5,781 nt of DNA, from positions 1 to 5,781 of the forward strand of contig JAFLUS010000143.1 in assembly GCA_022508685.1 (NCBI GenBank), written 5' to 3'. Made by a program: the position numbers and the translations under genes. Below, in pieces: positions 5,688-5,781 of the stretch (position 1 is its first letter; each line of letters begins with the position of its first letter). The notes beneath the pieces were generated by a model that ran no database searches, was not told the origin of the DNA, and saw only the letters and a program-made list of their open reading frames with translations. The stretch comes from Prevotellaceae bacterium. Its GTDB lineage: Bacteria > Bacteroidota > Bacteroidia > Bacteroidales > Bacteroidaceae.

Positions 5688-5781
5688 TCTACCCTGTGGA
5701 GTATATGCAATATAAGTCGCTGATAGACAATAGGCTATACCATATTCCACTTTTATTCAATTTGGAGTGCACTTTCGTTGC

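Larger units (their letters stand above)
5383..5781. other. Intergenic region upstream of gdhA with promoter and repeat structures
   Basis: No gene is supported in these 399 bp. From left to right they hold the gdhA leader and promoter (to about 5466), an AT-rich stretch to about 5520, and two overlapping, mutually exclusive short hairpins (5558-5592). After these come a 19-nt alternating purine-pyrimidine run (5612-5630), a hairpin CTTCTGC/GCAGAGG (5638-5657, one G-T pair) and a 21-nt palindrome (5667-5687). A + frame opens at an ATG at 5705 and stays open to the window end (25 codons); I do not recognise its product. A - strand frame entering from the right edge is also open until a TAG near 5691, so the direction of any gene beyond the edge is undecided. 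Confidence 0.5.

Overview
The window looks like a piece of a Bacteroidales chromosome, most likely from Prevotellaceae. The evidence is the Bacteroidetes-type promoter (TTTG, 19 nt, TAnnTTTG) in front of gdhA, A-rich stretches rather than Shine-Dalgarno sites before the start codons, and the protein families present. Species cannot be named from sequence alone.

Layout. Positions 1-189 hold no convincing gene. Positions 190-2323 carry an AT-rich two-gene unit on the + strand: an EcoRI-family adenine-specific DNA methyltransferase, followed after 10 nt by a protein with an N-terminal DUF262 (GmrSD/ParB-like, DGQQR-type) domain and a C-terminal HNH nuclease. This is best read as a restriction-modification or related phage-defence pair of unusual architecture, probably acquired horizontally. 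Positions 2441-3896 carry two GC-richer + strand genes spaced 13 nt apart: a HAD-superfamily phosphatase of the phosphoglycolate-phosphatase type and a ComF-family phosphoribosyltransferase. A strong hairpin with T tracts on both sides (3902-3937) ends this operon and probably also ends transcription arriving from the opposite strand.

Positions 4042-5382 on the - strand encode a complete hexameric-type glutamate dehydrogenase (gdhA), convergent with comF, with a textbook Bacteroidetes promoter at 5436-5466. The space between gdhA and the terminator is odd. The last eight codons and stop of gdhA, plus 7 nt, recur 86 bp downstream as a 34-bp direct repeat that differs at one synonymous position, and the 52 bp between the copies are framed by a 10-bp inverted repeat. 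Positions 5383-5781 are intergenic: an AT-rich promoter region, then hairpins, an alternating purine-pyrimidine run and a 21-nt near-perfect palindrome. A reading frame opening at 5705 may run out of the window.

The methyltransferase and DUF262-HNH pair probably functions as one system. The HAD, ComF and GdhA genes look like core chromosomal genes with no evident connection to it. The most interesting items are the defence pair and the small repeat structure at the 3' end of gdhA.
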